Origin: Jaltomata sinuosa
Lineage: Eukaryota > Streptophyta > Magnoliopsida > Solanales > Solanaceae
Assembly: GCA_003996215.1 (NCBI GenBank)
Contig: QJPP01003513.1
Location: forward strand, 310,001-374,000
Reading direction: 5' to 3'
Length of the DNA stretch: 64,000 nt
Every line of letters starts with the position of its first letter. Positions within the stretch are counted from its first letter, which is position 1. The position numbers were made by a program, and so were the translations under genes. This document shows, one piece after another, positions 12,483 through 23,362 of this stretch. The notes under the pieces are model-generated. The model searched no databases. It saw only the letters and a list, made by a program, of their open reading frames with translations, and was not told the DNA's origin.

Positions 12483-14708
12483 TGTAACATATCAAAATTC
12501 GAAACAACCAACGAACCTTGAATCTAGAAAATTCACGCAATACTGGACACCACGGGCAGCCGCCATGAGCGTCGGAGCTCAATTGGGCCGTGAGGTGTGC
12601 CATGGGATACGTCCAGTGACTCTTGGACATAGCTCTTTATCCCCCCCCCCAAAGCCTGATGGGTGGTCACAATAGGCGACACGGATGTGACGACCTGTGG
12701 GAGCCCACCGTCGGAATGCTCCAGTGATTTTTCCCCCTTTCTTCCCTTCCCCGATGGGCATCACCACAAGTGTCACAGGTGCGATGGCCCATGGGAAATC
12801 AGCCAACAAAACCAGCCAGCGAGATCCAGACCCCAGGTAGCCTTGCACGATGCCTTGGCCAATGGGCCATCGTTGATACGACGCCCACCTGGTGTATACA
12901 CCAAACTAATGAATGCATGACATATGTTTGAATACATACAACTATCACTTAACCATGATAAATTAATGTACATAATTAATTCATTAAATTACTTAACCAT
13001 GATAAGCTACATAGGTTTGGTGTATACACTCGGTGTGGGTAAGATTTTACCATCGGGCGGCCTGTGGGATGACTTTTTCCTGCAGCTTTTTATTTTAAAT
13101 TAGGGGTATTTGGTCTTTTCTCCCTATTCTTTAACTCCTAAGTGAGGTTATTTTGACCATTTTTAGTAGGATTTTATCCCCTAATAACCTAAGCTCTTCT
13201 CATTCTAAGTCATTCTATTCTAAAAGAAGAAAGAGTTCCTCTTCTCCAAGTCTCAAGCTCCAAGTTAAAACCTCTATTTCTTTTCATCCTAATAAGATAT
13301 GTGGTTCCTTGCACTCTGGTGCCCAAAATCCTAAATTCTTATTGTGATTTATGAACTTGTGAAATTAGGATTTTGATTCAAATTGGGGAAAACTTATGAA
13401 ATCAGTTTTTGAGCATCAATTCATGGTTTCTCATTACTTATGTATGATTTATTTGAGGTTCCTTAATTGATTTCAAAAGCCCATGCATTAAAGGTAATTT
13501 CAAGTATGATTCCTCCAAATTGCATGATTCTAAAGTGAAATTTGGCATGTTTAGATAGCATGTCCTTATATATTATGAAATTTGCATGCCTAATTCTTCA
13601 AGTATGATTTTAGAAAAGAAAGTATGTTTTGAATTATGGTTATGCTAAGTTTTAAGGATTTTGAAGCATGAACAATATGACATTTGATATGTCTCTATGT
13701 CTTATGAAAGGTTTGGTATTTAGATGTGTCTACCTAAGCTATGTGAATTTCATGGTGTAGATATACCCTTATGCTTTTCAAACAAATTTGATAGCACATA
13801 TGTCACAAGTATATATGAGCTTTATGTATGTATGTTTTTAGGAGTAGTATTTAGCACCGAACGATGAGGGTTCGATTATCCACGTCCAAAACTATATTGC
13901 CAGCGTAAGTTATGAATCACCCGATGGGCTTATGAAAGTGGTACCACCCGATATCATTAATGGTGTACTTGCCTTAGCGGCGCATAGGACAGCTTTGCCA
14001 ACTAGGATTATATAGTTGGCTATGGTGGCCCATACCTTGGCAGGGTTCAGGGTAGCTTTGCTAACTAGGGTTATATAGTTATATTCCATGTAGCTCACAT
14101 GGTCTATTGTCGGTTATGAGAAACTCCCGTAAGAAAGTTTACGCATCAAGTTATCCTAGTTCATGATTTAAGCTTTACTCATGGTATTTTCCCATGACAT
14201 CTCTTTTGTGCATGATTTCGGATTTAAGTATATTTTAAGTAGGTTTTGATTTCATTTATGCATATCTCACATATTCAGTACATCCTATAGTACTGACGCA
14301 TATTTTGCACTGCATCCTATTATGATGCAGATTCAGGCTCTACTCCTCAGGCGCGTGGCTAGTCGTTGCCAGCTATCCGGATTATCTTTGTGAGTCCTCA
14401 TCATCCGAGGACCGTAGTTATGAGTAGTGTTTTTATGTCTCTTTCCTGTTAGATTTTCTAGTTAGTTGGAGTTATTTCCCATCAACTCCTATTTCAGATT
14501 TAGAGGCTTCATACATAGCTAATTTGTATTCTGGATTGGTATTTCACAGATCTTATCCCACTTCAGTTTATGGATTTCTAACTTCATTATGTATGTTTCC
14601 GCTTTGTTTCTTAAATATATCTGAGTATGCTATGACCAAGGGTTAACTTGGGACAGTTGTGGTCTCAGGTCCCATGTTACGTGTAGGGGATAGTCTCGGG
14701 GCGTGACA
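12483..14708 (+). mobile_element. Solo LTR (2.2 kb) inserted in copia gag, block A
   Basis: The ends are TGTAACATATC...GGGGCGTGACA with perfect 5-bp flanking repeats TGATT. No internal region or second LTR is present, so it is a solo LTR left by LTR-LTR recombination. The gag frame resumes on both sides. Counterparts at the same gag position are 41955-44204 (block B) and 53891-55638 (block C, truncated). The insertion therefore predates the block duplications. Orientation is inferred from the TGTAAC start shared with the Gypsy-like LTRs. The GC-rich left part (12540-12900) includes several short open frames with no recognisable product. Confidence 0.88.
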
Positions 14709-14713
14709 TGATT

Positions 14714-15115
14714 CTTGCTTCTTTCACTTTAGTGGTTCCTTCATATGTAACCTCCAGTTTATCCCACATCTCCTTGGCAGTTTCACAGGTGGAGATCTTG
14801 TCGTATTTTGATCCGCTAACTGCACAGTAAAGTAGACTTATAGCTCTAGCATTAGTTTGAATGACCTCTTGTTGCTCCTTGGTAACATCAAAGGTTTCCA
14901 AATCGACTTTGCTAGTAGAGTCCTTTGATGTGATTCCTGGAATTGGTTTTGGTCCTTTCTTTATCACGACCCAAGCTTGGAAATCATTTGCTTGTACGAA
15001 GATTCTGAATCTTTTCTTTCAGTGAGAGTAGTGTTGTCTGTTTAAGAAAGGAGGTCTGTTTGATGAGTGTCCGTCTTGCAAAATTTCTCCAAGGATTTGG
15101 AATGCTGCCACTTGA
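14714..15115 (-). pseudogene. Copia gag N-terminus, broken (block A)
   Basis: The minus-strand frame contains the gag start region (SSNRPPFLN), then the conserved core QANDFQAWVVIKKGPKP and the segment EMWDKLEVTYEGT. A TGA replaces a tryptophan codon after RQHYSH, and no good start codon remains at the expected place near 15090. The frame is cut at 14714 by the solo LTR and continues at 12478. Confidence 0.8.
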
Positions 15116-15155
15116 TCTTTTCTCACATGTTGTTCGGAACTTGGACTGTGAGACC

Positions 15156-15169
15156 TACTCTGATACCAA
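15156..15169 (-). other. Primer-binding site of copia block A
   Basis: The minus strand reads TTGGTATCAGAGTA, one base inside the LTR end at 15171. It is complementary to the initiator tRNA-Met 3' end, the usual primer for copia elements. Block B has the same site at about 44640-44651. Confidence 0.8.
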
Positions 15170-15170
15170 T

Positions 15171-16096
15171 TGGAAGTCAAGAGGGGGGTGAATTGAAATT
15201 TTTTTACCACCAAGTCGACTGTTGCCAGGCACTAGTCGACTCACCTGCACGTTAGTTCAATAGGCAGAATATAATAACTTAAATAAAAGTTGTAATTAAT
15301 GAGAGACACAATATTTTTATACTGGTTCGGATCACCAATGTGGTGCCTATTCCAATCCCCTTGGGTTTCAAGGGTTTCCTTCTAAAATTCTTGAAAATAT
15401 GGGTTTTTACAAGATCTTTCTTCGACAATATTGGATTGTCTTCTTCACTTTTGTATTGACACAACCTCTACCTGTATAACTAGTACTGACTTTTCTTTTT
15501 ATTTTTTATTACAATTGTAGACGTAAGAGAGTACAAAGTATTGTGAAAGATAAAAGCTTAGACAATGATCTGGTTCAAGAGAAGTTGCATGACTTCTTCT
15601 TCTGACGTCGTTGGCTTTTATACTTGGAGGGTAGATTTGGTGTAGCTCTTCAAAAGGAAAACCCAAGGGAATTCATTCAATCAAGGAATGTTGATGGGAA
15701 TCCTTGATTGAGTAAATCATGTCCATATCAGATATGTCCATGATATTACTTTCATTTGTGAAATGGAAGATCCTTGATTCGATCCATCCCATATGTTGGG
15801 ATGATGGGATCTCTATCTTTCTTGTATATCGTCTGATCTTCTTGTCTTGTGGATTTGATTGTGAACTTGATCTTTATACGTATCTTCCTTCCTTGTGTGG
15901 ATTAGTCAATCAAGGATTGACATTTAGACAATCCAAGATATCCGTTGCTCCTTATCTTTTCTTGATATTGATTTGATCCCGTGACATTGTTGATTTCTCT
16001 ATCTTACTTGTATGGCTTTGTTGGTTGTTTCTTTTGCCTGCAACAAGTATTAAGGTTAGTTTTGTCATTATTGAAATTAGTGTTCGGAGGCTAACA
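15171..16096 (-). mobile_element. 5' LTR of Sirevirus-like copia element, block A (926 bp)
   Basis: The LTR runs TGTTAGCCTCCGAACAC...CTTGACTTCCA on the minus strand and is followed by the primer site. It matches the block B 5' LTR (44652-45570) and the 3' LTR at 32904-33782. It interrupts an older copia RNase H that resumes at 16097. Short open frames within it are not genes. Confidence 0.85.
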
Positions 16097-16420
16097 CTTT
16101 GTTGTCTTTGTAGATATCAACATGCAGTTTCATTTCCATTCCAAGTTCCTTTAGCAATCCTACATGGCATATCCTTTCAGCCATTGTGGAAATCATGCTT
16201 CTCTATTCAACTTCTGCAGAACTTCTTGAGATTGTACTTTGTTTCTTTGATTTCTAAGTCACCATGCATTCCCCCGACCATCTAGTGCATGGGCATGAAG
16301 CCCAGTCAAAATCACAGTATGATGTCAGTGTAGTGTTCTTGTTACTGGACATTAAGATGCCTAGGCCAGGTTGATTACCCTACAATTCTAAGTGAACTAT
16401 CCATGTGTTATCTCTTTGGT
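16097..16420 (-). pseudogene. Older copia RNase H fragment (host of the block A insertion)
   Basis: Translating the minus strand gives SYCDFDWASCP, then a stop, then KSKKQSTISRSSAEVE, a stop, and LGMEMKLHVDIYKDNK. This is the RNase H signature of a copia lineage different from the block's own element. The block A LTR begins immediately after the DNK motif. Stops and loss of the GYC(V)xLG stretch show that it is long dead. Copies lie at 45571-45850 and 56151-56430. Confidence 0.75.
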
Positions 16421-17460
16421 TGTTGTAAAAACTGGCTCACTGTATTGACTCCAAAAGCGATATCTGATAATTTTTACTCAAAAATTAATGTTAGAGACAA
16501 TTTGAGTTTATTCTATACAAGCAAGGGGAGCTAGGCCTTACCTTACTAATTCTAATGAGGTAACGAACTTCTACTACTAACAAGCCTGAAGAAAATAAGA
16601 GCTAGAGAAAACTAGGTATTCTATAATCATTACAGGGTTTATAATATACTTTATAATGATATTATAAATGAGGAAGCTTAAGTAATTCCAAAATATAAAA
16701 GTCAAGAATGTAGTTGAGTTATAAACCTCAAACATCACTTATGTATCTATGTACTAAAAAAGATAGCTTGTCCGTCTTTTTTCTTCTTCAATTTTAGGTC
16801 TGATTGACCTTGTCATTACCCATTCATCTAATTGAAGCATACAAAAAGAGGAGGGGGCAGTGACCAAACCTCCGAATCTACATAACGACTGTACAAACAG
16901 TCTACAAAAGGCTATGAGGATACACAAGGTGAGCAAAAGTCCTCCATAGCACTACACAAAAATATAAATCAGCTTACAAAAAAATTGAATTTTAAGGTGA
17001 AATCATTCTTTAACTTTACCAGAAAAACCTCAAATTTTCAAGTCGAAAAATCAAAATTTGAAGATGAAATCATAAAATAATCATTGGGGAAAATGTAAAA
17101 ATAGTATAAGAAACTTACCCAATGAAAAAATCTCCAAAATTTCCTTTTGAATCTCCCAAAATCGAGTCCCCAAACTCCAAAAATGAGGTATAGGGATGAA
17201 AAGAGGAAAACCCACTAGTAAGATACAGGGAGTTCGGCACCTGCAGAGATATGATCGCATGTGTGATGTCGCAGGCATAACAAACTTTTGCAGGTGCAAA
17301 AATCACTTGCCACGCCACCGCAGGACGAACCAGTCCCACAGGCATGAGCTCTCAAGTGTCCAGTGGCCTGAGCGGCCATGGGAGGCCTGCGAAGGAGAAT
17401 CCCATGAGGAGATAAAAATCGCAAGAGAGAATTTGAGTTCAATATGTGCAAAAAAAAATA
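16421..17460 (-). repeat. LTR-like repeat downstream of TPS1, unclassified
   Basis: This is shared almost completely with 45850-47000 and 56430-57860. The part around 17100-17350 resembles the R/U5 region of a plant LTR. I see no coding motif. Compared with B and C, copy A lacks about 340 bp between the sequences CTCAAGTG and CCAGTGGCC at 17353-17357. Confidence 0.5.
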
Positions 17461-17600
17461 AAAAATAACCTGAAGTATAAATTAAATGGCGGCCAAATGT
17501 TTTTCTGATTACATTGGCTTTGGCACAGAAATGTAGAAAGAGAAAGTAACATTATTAGTTGTATGGAAGCATTATTAGTTGAACACATAGGCTAACAGTG
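17461..17600 (-). repeat. TPS-upstream-like remnant downstream of TPS1
   Basis: The segment ATTAAATGG...TTTGGCACAGAAATGTAGAAAGAG resembles 20550-20605, which lies upstream of TPS1, in the same orientation. It lies next to a repeat block and just past the 3' end of the gene. The parsimonious reading is the promoter remnant of a lost neighbouring synthase copy. Confidence 0.5.
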
Positions 17601-17788
17601 ATGGGTATTAAGTATTATAATCAAATTCAACCATTTGGTGAACAAAAATTCCCAAGTGAAGTAACTTTAATTGGTCTTCAATTATCAAATATTCATCCAA
17701 ATACAAGAAAAAGAAAGTCTACAACTACAATGAAAGGAAACTTGATAGTCAAAAGCATCAAGACCACTTAGCAGTAAGTTGTTCTAAT

Positions 17789-17794
17789 TTTATT
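17789..17794 (-). terminator. Candidate poly(A) signal of TPS1
   Basis: AATAAA on the minus strand, 31 bases past the TPS1 stop. Copy 2 has the same hexamer at 58542-58547. Function is inferred from position alone. Confidence 0.4.
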
Positions 17795-17825
17795 TCTAAA
17801 ATATGGTAGTATTTGCCAAAATCCC

Positions 17826-20226
17826 TTACATGTTGATGGGATTGACGAGTAAAGCTTCAATCACAGATTTCACATTATTCTTTGGATTACTATATCCATC
17901 TTGATTGTTCTTGTAAACAACATCAATTAGACGTGTGAAGTTCACAACACGCATTAAGATTTCAGTGGGCATAGAAGTAGGCTTAATGCACTCTTCATTC
18001 AAATCCTTCCACGCATTTTCAGCTATATCAGAAAGTTCTGCACTCGCTTCTTCCACAGATAAATTGTTCTCTTGCATATAGCACTCTATTCCTGTGACAA
18101 GTTGTCCTTTTTCTTTCTCAATCTATAAGGAAAAAATATGATTCATGAGAACGTTATAAACAGTGTTTATACGTTACATTGGCAAGAACTAAAAATTTAT
18201 ATAACAATACCTTATAAGTAGCTATGTCATCAATGACTCTACCAATTGCTGCTGAAGCCACAAGAATTTTAGGCTTATTCATCATCCAATCGAATGCAGC
18301 CTTTGATGCTGATCCCATTCCTAATAATGAAGCTGGTGCAAGTAGGTAATAAGTTCCGGTAATCAGTGCATTGCTTAGGTACTCTTTAAATGATGGAATT
18401 TTTCCTTCGATGAACCATTGAGCTTCTATGTAGTAACTCCTTACGATTTCTTTCATCTATTCAAGAAACAATATACATTTGTTAAATTTTTATATCTTCC
18501 ATAAAGTATTTGAAATTCATAAAATCAAAGTAAATTTATATTAGTGTCTTAAGTCTCATACCGCCTCTTTGACGTAACAAACTCCATTGAATCTATCTTG
18601 TTTTCTAGCTTCGATTTCATACTCCTCGAAGAGATCCAGAAGAATTGCATATATCGTTTTCATATAATTTGGGAGTCGATCTATTTCACTTACATTCCAC
18701 CTGTAATGATAGAAAAATATTTTAATTAATGTATCGCACTCCACATATAAATTACCTCGTAAAGATATGATCCAATATTTTTATGAGTTTACGTTATATA
18801 CCATCATGTCATCTTTCAATAAAGTTTTTGAAATTCATAAAAGAGTTAAAAATAAAGACTAGAGGTAGTATCAATTAATGGATGACTTAATTACTAGATA
18901 AATTATGTGATAAGATTTATACCGGTCCACCGCTTCTGTGAATACTTCTAGTTCATCAAGAGTACCATAAGAGTCATATGTGTCATCAATTACTGAAATC
19001 ATAGCTATGCATTTCGCAAGGATAATCCGAGCTCGAGAGAATTGAGGTTCAAAGTAGACACCTACAGTCCAAAAAAAGCATTCTACCATTCTGTCTCTGA
19101 CGTAAGAAAGCTTAGATGCGAGATCCAAATCTTTCCACCACCTTCGGAGTAAGTAAAAATAGTATTAATTAGTTAGTTAGGTTAAATAATACTCCACAAT
19201 ATAATACTACTGATCAAATGAAAAGCACAAGTTAACTCAAAAATAACTTACAATGTAAGTTCAGTAAGCTCTTCCTTGTGTAGCACTTGCAAACAATTGT
19301 AAACTAGTTTGGCAAGTCTTAGTAGGTTTTCATTTCTTGATCCACATTCTTCATATATTGAAATGTTAAAATGTGCTTCTGCTCTTGAGATGCCTCTATG
19401 AAGAGATTGCATTAGTGCATGTGTCACTTGTTTCTCAAGAGTTGAGCCTAAGGTAGGTGTTATCCTCTCAAGATGGGACGTTGCAAAGATAAGGGCTTCT
19501 TCTAATATGTCATCCCCATGTTTCCTAACATGTGCCGCTTCATATAGACTTAGTAGGCCCTTTGCATCTGTATGTAGAGTTTTCTTGAATTCTCCATTAT
19601 TGTCCTTGAATTGGTTGAAATGATCTAATTGCATCACAAATTATATTTCATTTTGTTAGTTAACAGTGTACGAACAAATTTAAGTCTCAGTTGACAAAAA
19701 ATGAAACTACGTACATACCAGAAGAGATTGGATAGCCATGTTGCCTAAACAATCGAAAATATAATGCAACCTTGTAGAGATCATCCTCTTCATGGATGAC
19801 ATTTTGATCAAACATCTTGCTCAGTTGATCTTCAATCTCTTCCTCAAAATGATATGAAATACCAAGGCGCTCAACAATGTCAATCATCTCTATGCTGTCA
19901 CTACTTATTATCATGTGTTTGACTCCTTCTTTCAAAGTCTCAATCTCCTCTATATTTTTCTCCGAAACCTGGAAATAGAAAGAGTAACAAAAGGGTGACT
20001 AAAAGATACTTGAACAAACAAGATCGTTATAGAAAGATTTGACTATATACATACCTGATTATCCCTTGTAGAATAGTTAAAAACATTTCCCCAGAGACGG
20101 GGAAAAATTAGCCTCTGGACGAAAAATGGCATCTTGATGGTTTACATTTCCAGCCAACGAAGTCATTGTTGCTATATTGTGGAAAATTATTGGAATGTTG
20201 GGTTTTCTGCTTAGTGTGTTTGCCAT
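17826..20226 (-). pseudogene. TPS1: sesquiterpene synthase (TPS-a) with exon 1 frameshift
   Basis: There are seven exons: 20055-20226, 19719-19968, 19252-19624, 18923-19141, 18562-18700, 18211-18456 and 17826-18122. All introns are GT...AG. Exons 2-7 are open and keep the class I motifs: RDR, DDTYD (metal binding), and the NSE/DTE motif DDIATYK+IE across the exon 6/7 junction. In exon 1, at about 20098-20103, the sequence is 2 bases shorter than in TPS2; this shifts the frame just before the conserved Trp of the RP...W motif and meets TAA within a few codons. Both possible starts (20226 and the in-frame ATG at 20166) lie before the break, so neither escapes it. Otherwise it differs from TPS2 by about eleven residues. 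The break lies beside G and A runs, so a sequencing or assembly error is possible. Confidence 0.88.
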
Positions 20227-20243
20227 TGGTATCACTACTTACT

Positions 20244-20254
20244 ATTTATATATA
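20244..20254 (-). promoter_or_regulatory. TATA box of TPS1
   Basis: TATATATAAAT on the minus strand ends 17 bases before the first ATG (20226) and 77 bases before the second in-frame ATG (20166). A start site 25-30 bases downstream of TATA would fall at the first ATG. Confidence 0.5.
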
Positions 20255-20259
20255 GAGAG

Positions 20260-20801
20260 AATTATAATTTGATATGTTTAAAATGTGGGGAAAACAACTG
20301 CTAGCTCTTTTTGTATTAAAATATATGTTAATATTGAAATATAAATATTCTAATTGTATATGTCTTGTTGCATTAATTTAATTTGTCAAAGCAAAGCATA
20401 ATTTTTTATCAATTCTGAATAGATGGGCCGCCCACCATGCATACTTCTATCAAAGAGTGCTAAATATAGGATTGTGTTTATATATATATATAATTCATAT
20501 ATATGGCATGTGTGTGCTGCTATCAAATACGTAATAAAAACTTGAAAAAGTATTAAATGGAGGCCCAATGTCATTTGCTTTGGCACAGAAACGTAGAAAG
20601 AGAGTAAAATATTCAAGAGCAGAACATTGTGTTGGTACATTTTAATATTTAAATTAAAATATTAAAGTGCATGACAATTAGTAGGCATAAAGTGGAGAAA
20701 GTGGTGTCATTATTCTTGTAACTCATGTAATCACAATGATATGTTCTCCTCATTATCTCCTACTAATTACCCCCACTAAGTCTTGAATATTGTAATCACT
20801 A
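20260..20801 (-). promoter_or_regulatory. Upstream region of TPS1
   Basis: No gene is visible. The stretch is AT-rich with a short (TA)n run near 20480. It matches 61015-61560 upstream of TPS2 nearly base for base. It is bounded at 20802 by an LTR, so about 0.57 kb of non-transposon promoter DNA remains. Open frames here (such as 20386-20640) are chance readings. Confidence 0.5.
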
Positions 20802-21176
20802 TGTCACGACCCGAGACTAGGCCCCGGACGTAACGGGCAACCCAGACCAAGAAGGCCTGAGTTAAACCCTTAGCATACATTAACAAGCACATTCAATAAA
20901 TAAAGAATTTGCGGAAAAAGGACCCATTTAAGAACATCATTTGAAATATAGTTAAGAATTAACCAAGTGTTGGGATTAAAACGTTTAAACAACATCTACA
21001 TAGGTCCACGAAGCCTCTAACATAAGAATGAAATCCCAATGCCAGGACATGACCCCGACAATACCATAACTGAAAATCAGAGTAAAATAAAGATGCAATC
21101 GCCTTCCGAAAGAATGGAGGGCTCACCACTTGCTTATCAAAATTCTGAAGATCCTAGTGCTGCACAGAACCACGAG
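20802..21176 (-). mobile_element. Truncated Gypsy-like LTR upstream of TPS1
   Basis: Beginning TGTCACGACCCGAGAC, this matches 61561-61935, the end of the LTR upstream of TPS2, including the preceding flank AATCACTA/AACCACTA. Similarity stops after CACAGAACCACGAG, where unrelated DNA takes over. The insertion therefore predates the TPS duplication, and copy 1 later lost or had displaced the rest. Confidence 0.8.
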
Positions 21177-21185
21177 AGAGAGATT

Positions 21186-21226
<41 letters not shown>

Positions 21227-22588
21227 TCTTTTTCCTCCTTTTTAAAGAGTTTTACTTTCCTTTCTATATACATATATGTGTGTGTTAAAAAGAATACATT
21301 GCTGGAAGTGGAGACGTGGATAGCGGTAAAAAAGAATAATTTGGAGTAACTTTTGGAGAGTGAATGTTACACAAGAGAATAAGAAAAGTTAGGGCAGTAA
21401 TAGATATATTAAAATGTATAGCATAAAAAGTAATAAGGAGAGTTGGGTAAATAAAAGGAATAAAAGGAGTTGGATTAATATATTAAGGCTATTAACATTC
21501 TTATAATAATGCAGTCATTACATTTATTTGATGAAGCAATAGAAAAGGTTCAAAAACAGTTACAAATTTATGGCAATGTGGATGATTTATATGTTTATGT
21601 ATCTTCCAATTTCACTTTTTCTTTTATTTTTTTAATCTTTACTGAATGTTTATTTACATAGGTAAGCTAGAATTTTACAATTTAATTTTTAATTAATTAG
21701 ATATTTGATTTAGTATAAGGGCAAAATGGTAATTCAACTTTGCACTTTGGAACTTCCTACTTTTAATAATATATGATGATGATATTTGTTCATGATTCAT
21801 CTTTCTTCACGAACATAGAGTGATCGTAGTTATTTTGTTTAAATTTCAGATGTAGTAGTGCCTCAGACAGTGTAGCATTCCACTGTCTACACGCTTGCTT
21901 CAGACCATATAGTGATTTAACAAGCATGCATAATGGTTTCTTCTCCCCCCTAGCTTGTGAAAACTTATGGGAGTTCCATGTATATCTCATCAAATAAGTC
22001 ACCTTGTAAAAATGTATTAAACACATTCATCTGATAGGCATGCCATTGATTTTGTGCAGCTAAGGCCAAAACAGTTCTGACAATTTTCATCTTCACTACA
22101 TGAGAGAATGTTTCCTGATAATCAATTCTCTTATGTTGACTATAACCCTTTGTCACTAGTCTCGCCTTAAACCTCTCAACCTCTCCTGTAGATTTGTCCT
22201 TTGCTTTGAAAATTGTAACACCTTGCACTTTCGAACTAAGATTTGAACCCTTTTGTGTATCCAGTTAGACTTAAACCCCGTGAATTTGATTATACCTAGG
22301 TGAAAAGGTCATGTATTAAGTGTGGAAAGTATGTTGAATGTGAATTAAGGTCATAAGGAAGCTCTACCATAAAGTTGAGTTGTAAGATTCTCTATCGATA
22401 AGTTTTCGTATAAGTTCATATAAGGGTCATTTTTAAACAAGCATTCCTCTTAGAATATAAGGCGTTATGTGGCCTATGACCCACCAAATTAAAAGTTTTT
22501 GAGTCTTTTTTTCAACGCCACGGATCGCGCATCAGTCCGAGTCCCGAGTAAAATATTATGTGTGTTTTACTAAGGAGCAATCAGAACA
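21177..22588. repeat. Copy 1 of a 1.4 kb direct repeat (RT fragment + LTR fragment)
   Basis: This is almost identical to 30966-32387, starting at AGAGAGATTCCA and ending at AGCAATCAGAACA. It holds a (TA)n run (21189-21222), an AT-rich stretch without genes (21223-21789), a copia RT remnant (21790-22213) and the start of an LTR (from 22214). The two copies lie 9.8 kb apart and flank the CACTA-bearing segment. Confidence 0.8.
21790..22213 (-). pseudogene. Copia reverse transcriptase fragment (dup 1)
   Basis: The minus strand encodes RFKARLVTKGYSQ, then AYQMNVFNTFLQGDL, then after a frameshift LCMLVKSLYGLKQACRQW. This is the 5' half of a copia RT from a lineage other than the Sirevirus blocks (fingers region and the FLQG/LYGLKQ motifs). 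It is cut at 22213 by an LTR, and a frameshift near 21970 joins its two halves. It is clearly non-functional. A second copy is at 31590-32012 and a third partial copy at 32391-32511. Confidence 0.85.
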
Positions 22589-22896
22589 CACGGGCTACCA
22601 CCCAAAATGCCTGATGCGGCATCCCGAGCGACGCCCAGGGCGACGAAGCAAGCCTTTTGGGCAGTTGGCTCGAAGCAAGTAAGTCCCTTCGGGGGCAATT
22701 TCGTCTGGGACCTTTTATATACCCCCTTACACGATTAAAAACCCCATCCCATCAGTTTATATGCATATTTTCTTCATCTATCATCCCTCTTCCTTCTCTC
22801 AAACATCAAACTCAAGAACTTCAAGAGAATCAACACTAGAATCAAGTCTAGTCCCTTCCTATCCGGATCACAAGTTCTTCTAGCGTATTGAGGTAC
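22214..22896 (+). mobile_element. LTR fragment inserted in the RT remnant (dup 1)
   Basis: It starts TGTAACACCTTGCAC at the point where the RT frame is lost. It includes a TATA-like TTTATATACCCCC at about 22714-22726, as expected for an LTR promoter. No CA end or primer site is present; at 22897 it runs into a Helitron-like terminus. Copies of the 5' part are at 32013-32387 and 32512-32903. Confidence 0.6.
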
Positions 22897-23340
22897 TAGT
22901 TTTTGGGCGCGCGCGTTGCGCGTTTACCCTATCTCGATGTGTATATATTTTTTAAAGATCTTGTATGTATTATATTAAAAAATTATTGATTTGTCACATA
23001 AAAATGTTTTTTTTTTTAAAAAAAAGTAAATTTCTAAACATATGATTGTTGATCTTGTTGAGCTAACGGTATAGAAACTCTATCTCGTAATAGTCCTTAA
23101 TCATCTCATTCAACTAACAAAATTAAAGATGTCTTTTTCCTTACATTGGAAATACAAATCATTTTGTTTCATTAATTAATAGAAAATATCATAGAAATTG
23201 TATCCACAATTTAAAAAATAAAAAATAAATTATTGTCGAAAAGAAAAATTTAGCTGCTACGTTTTGGTTAATGTAACTTTATTTCTCATTTTTTATTGAA
23301 ACTTTTTAAAAGTAACTCCATTTTGATTCATTTGAACTGG
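22897..23340 (-). mobile_element. Possible non-autonomous Helitron 3' end
   Basis: On the minus strand a GC hairpin (GCGCAACGCGCGCGCCC) is followed a few bases later by CTAG and a T, at 22897-22930. Helitron 3' ends have a short hairpin, then CTRR, and insert before a T. The remaining sequence to 23340 is AT-rich without genes. I could not place the other end, so this is a tentative call. Confidence 0.4.
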
Positions 23341-23362
23341 TTATATCTTCAGAATATTTTGT

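Noticed and set aside
12579..12920. GC-rich open frames on both strands in the solo LTR
   Set aside because: Composition effect within a non-coding LTR; copies B and C have different stops.
20386..20640. 84-codon frame upstream of TPS1
   Set aside because: Low-complexity, hydrophobic reading of promoter DNA; not open to the same extent in copy 2.
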